In this document: positions 3,977-5,383 of the stretch, piece by piece | Position numbering within the stretch: position 1 is the first letter of the stretch | Layout: every line of letters begins with the position of its first letter | Assembly (NCBI GenBank): GCA_002385545.1 | Contig: DGDR01000005.1 | Coordinates: 1 to 5,383 of the forward strand | Length of the DNA stretch: 5,383 nucleotides | Source of the DNA: Clostridium sp. UBA3947 | GTDB lineage: Bacteria > Bacillota > Clostridia > Clostridiales > Clostridiaceae | Reading direction: 5' to 3' | Notes under the pieces: generated by a model | What the model was told of the DNA's origin: nothing | Database searches by the model: none | The model's input: the letters and a program-made list of their open reading frames with translations, nothing else | Translations under genes and position numbers: made by a program

Positions 3977-5383
3977 ATGGCAAGTGTAACTTGGAATCCA
4001 GGAATAAATCCAAGTAATCCCACAATAACGATGACAGTTACTCAAACTTCACAAAGTATTCCTAATAATACATCTACTGTATCTTGGTCTTTAGTTCTTA
4101 AACGTCCTTCAAAGATATCGTCATCAGTCAATAAAGCTTATTCAGTGGTGATTGATGGGGTTACAGTAGCGAGTGGGTCAACTTTAATTGGTGGAAGTGG
4201 TGACAAAACTATAGCGAGTGGTACTAGGACAATACAGCATGGAAGTGATGGGAGAAAAACTCTATCCTTTAGTTTCTCAGTAGAAGTATCAATAACTTGG
4301 TCTGGAGTACCTACTGGAAATGCTAGTGGTAGTGGTTCGATGACATTAACAACAATACCTCGTGCAAGTACCCTAGACAGTTTTAGCTTTCCAAATGCAT
4401 TAAGGATAGATACTGCAACATCATTTAGTTTAAAGATTACAAGAGCAAGTTCAAGTTTTACACATGACATACAACTTAGAGATGGGACAACTGTTTTGCA
4501 ATCTTGGAACGGGCAAGGTGTTCCAACTAGTTTGACCATAAGTTCAAGTGTAGTTAATACACTACTATCTAGGATGTCTACAGTAACTAGTAAAACACTA
4601 ACTTTGTGGGTTCAAACCAAATCAGGAAGTACTAATATAGGTTCGGCAGTAACGAGAACTGCAACAGTATCAGTTCATAGTTCTGTAACTCCAACAGCTA
4701 GTGGGTTAACAGTTAGTATTTATGGAAGCGGTAGAGATAAACAGATTAATAAATTTGTTCAAAACATATCCAGAGTTACTGCTAGTTTCACAGGAACAGC
4801 TAGAGGTGGAGCAACGGTATCGAGTAGGAAAATAGTTATTAGAAGGGCTAGTGATGGCTCGAACTCACAGACTATTAATAGTGGAAGTGGAACAACAAGT
4901 GGCAGGGTTACCTTAAGTGGGACATACGAGGCAATAGCCACAGTAACGGATAGTAGAGGGAGGTCTGCTACGCAAAGGGTGACATTTACAGTTCATGCTT
5001 ATTCCCCTCCAAAGGTTACTTCATTTACTGCTGTAAGAGATAGTAGTACACCTACAACAGTTAACATCGGTAGGTATGGGAGCTGGTCGACATTAGGTGG
5101 AGATAACCCAATAACAATAGTAATTAAAAGAGGGTCTACAACCATTCAAAACGTTACTGGGACAAGTGGGACTGTTTCTGGAACATTGGTAGATACCGGT
5201 AGAAGTGTTACATCCTCATACACATATACCGCAACCTTAACAGATAGTTTTGGTAACTCAGCATCGGCAAGTGCAACCGTATCCACTCAAAAAGTGGTAT
5301 TGGATATTCATAAAAACGAAGGCGTTGGAATAGGTAAAATCCATGAGCGAGGTGCGTTGGATGTAGGTGGTGACACATATGGA
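3977..5383 (+). CDS. DUF859-type phage tail protein, 5' part (runs off the window)
   Basis: An open frame of 469 codons without a stop up to the last base, so the gene is 3'-truncated by the window. It begins MASVTWNPG, with ATG 5 bases after GGGGTGAT that overlaps the previous stop. The protein is Ser/Thr/Gly-rich, beta-rich and has no cysteine. Family marks in order: an N-terminal domain with TIQHGSDGRKTLSFSF (85-100); the junction TTIPRASTLDSF (125-136); SFTHDIQLRDG (160-170); TDSRGRSATQRVTF (324-337) and TDSFGNSASASATV (422-435), two related Ig-like repeat ends; and HKNEGVGIGKIHERGALDVG (445-464). The last motif is characteristic of the C-terminus of DUF859 siphovirus proteins, so perhaps only a short part is missing unless another domain follows. 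Members lie in tail/host-recognition loci; their biochemical role is not established. No hydrolase motif is seen. Confidence 0.8.
   Translation, partial: MASVTWNPGINPSNPTITMTVTQTSQSIPNNTSTVSWSLVLKRPSKISSSVNKAYSVVIDGVTVASGSTLIGGSGDKTIASGTRTIQHGSDGRKTLSFSFSVEVSITWSGVPTGNASGSGSMTLTTIPRASTLDSFSFPNALRIDTATSFSLKITRASSSFTHDIQLRDGTTVLQSWNGQGVPTSLTISSSVVNTLLSRMSTVTSKTLTLWVQTKSGSTNIGSAVTRTATVSVHSSVTPTASGLTVSIYGSGRDKQINKFVQNISRVTASFTGTARGGATVSSRKIVIRRASDGSNSQTINSGSGTTSGRVTLSGTYEAIATVTDSRGRSATQRVTFTVHAYSPPKVTSFTAVRDSSTPTTVNIGRYGSWSTLGGDNPITIVIKRGSTTIQNVTGTSGTVSGTLVDTGRSVTSSYTYTATLTDSFGNSASASATVSTQKVVLDIHKNEGVGIGKIHERGALDVGGDTYG

Noticed and set aside
3487..4941. Minus-strand open frames at 3487-3861, 4138-4539 and 4759-4941
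   Set aside because: These are antisense shadows of the coiled-coil part of the baseplate gene and of the Ser/Thr-rich DUF859-type gene. Their hydrophobic V/L/P-rich composition is what antisense of such codons gives.
1..5383. Diversity-generating retroelement, CRISPR array, tRNA, insertion sequence, defence or toxin system
   Set aside because: No reverse transcriptase, template/variable repeat pair, regularly spaced repeats, tRNA-like fold, terminal inverted repeats or transposase, and no toxin or defence motifs were seen. All coding space is accounted for by tail-type genes.

Overview
The window is a stretch of a siphovirus-type tail-tip/host-recognition module, from a phage or an integrated prophage of a low-GC Gram-positive bacterium. 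The reasons are AT-rich DNA with A/T-ending codons, strong purine-rich ribosome binding sites (AAGGATGTGA, GGGGTGA, AGGTGAT), and several protein modules known from tail fibres and baseplate proteins of Firmicutes phages. A clostridial-type host seems plausible, but the sequence alone does not fix the genus. Every gene is on the + strand. They are packed with gaps of 6 to 42 bases or a one-base overlap, and I see no internal terminator or promoter, so they are probably one late-operon transcript.

Layout: (1) positions 1-426 hold the 3' end of a larger tail protein that begins before the window and ends in an Ig-like domain. (2) 440-2257 encodes a 605-residue mosaic tail protein of about five Ig-like or beta-sandwich domains, joined by two short collagen-like Gly-X-Y linkers and ending in a version of the same Ig-like domain as gene 1. 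(3) 2268-2420 encodes a 50-residue protein that joins the N-terminal peptide of gene 2 to the start of a 'GRNLLLNS'-type domain and then stops. It looks like the remnant of a longer gene. (4) 2420-2632, whose ATG overlaps the previous stop (TAATG), encodes a 70-residue coiled-coil protein with an 18-residue tandem repeat. (5) 2675-3970 encodes a 431-residue tail/baseplate protein with two carbohydrate-binding-like modules, a coiled coil and a C-terminal head typical of minor structural tail proteins. (6) 3977 to the window end encodes a DUF859-type tail protein, nearly complete, with its characteristic C-terminal GVGIGK...GALDVGGD motif.

Together these genes probably build the distal tail and receptor-binding apparatus: beta-sandwich and collagen-like spacers, trimerising coiled coils, and sugar-binding-like heads that touch the host cell surface. 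The most interesting aspect is module shuffling. One N-terminal peptide is reused in genes 2 and 3, one C-terminal Ig domain is reused in genes 1 and 2, and a small 'APTNPTSGTFWYKVD' module is inserted into one copy of that Ig domain. I found no defence system, toxin, RNA gene, CRISPR array or insertion sequence.
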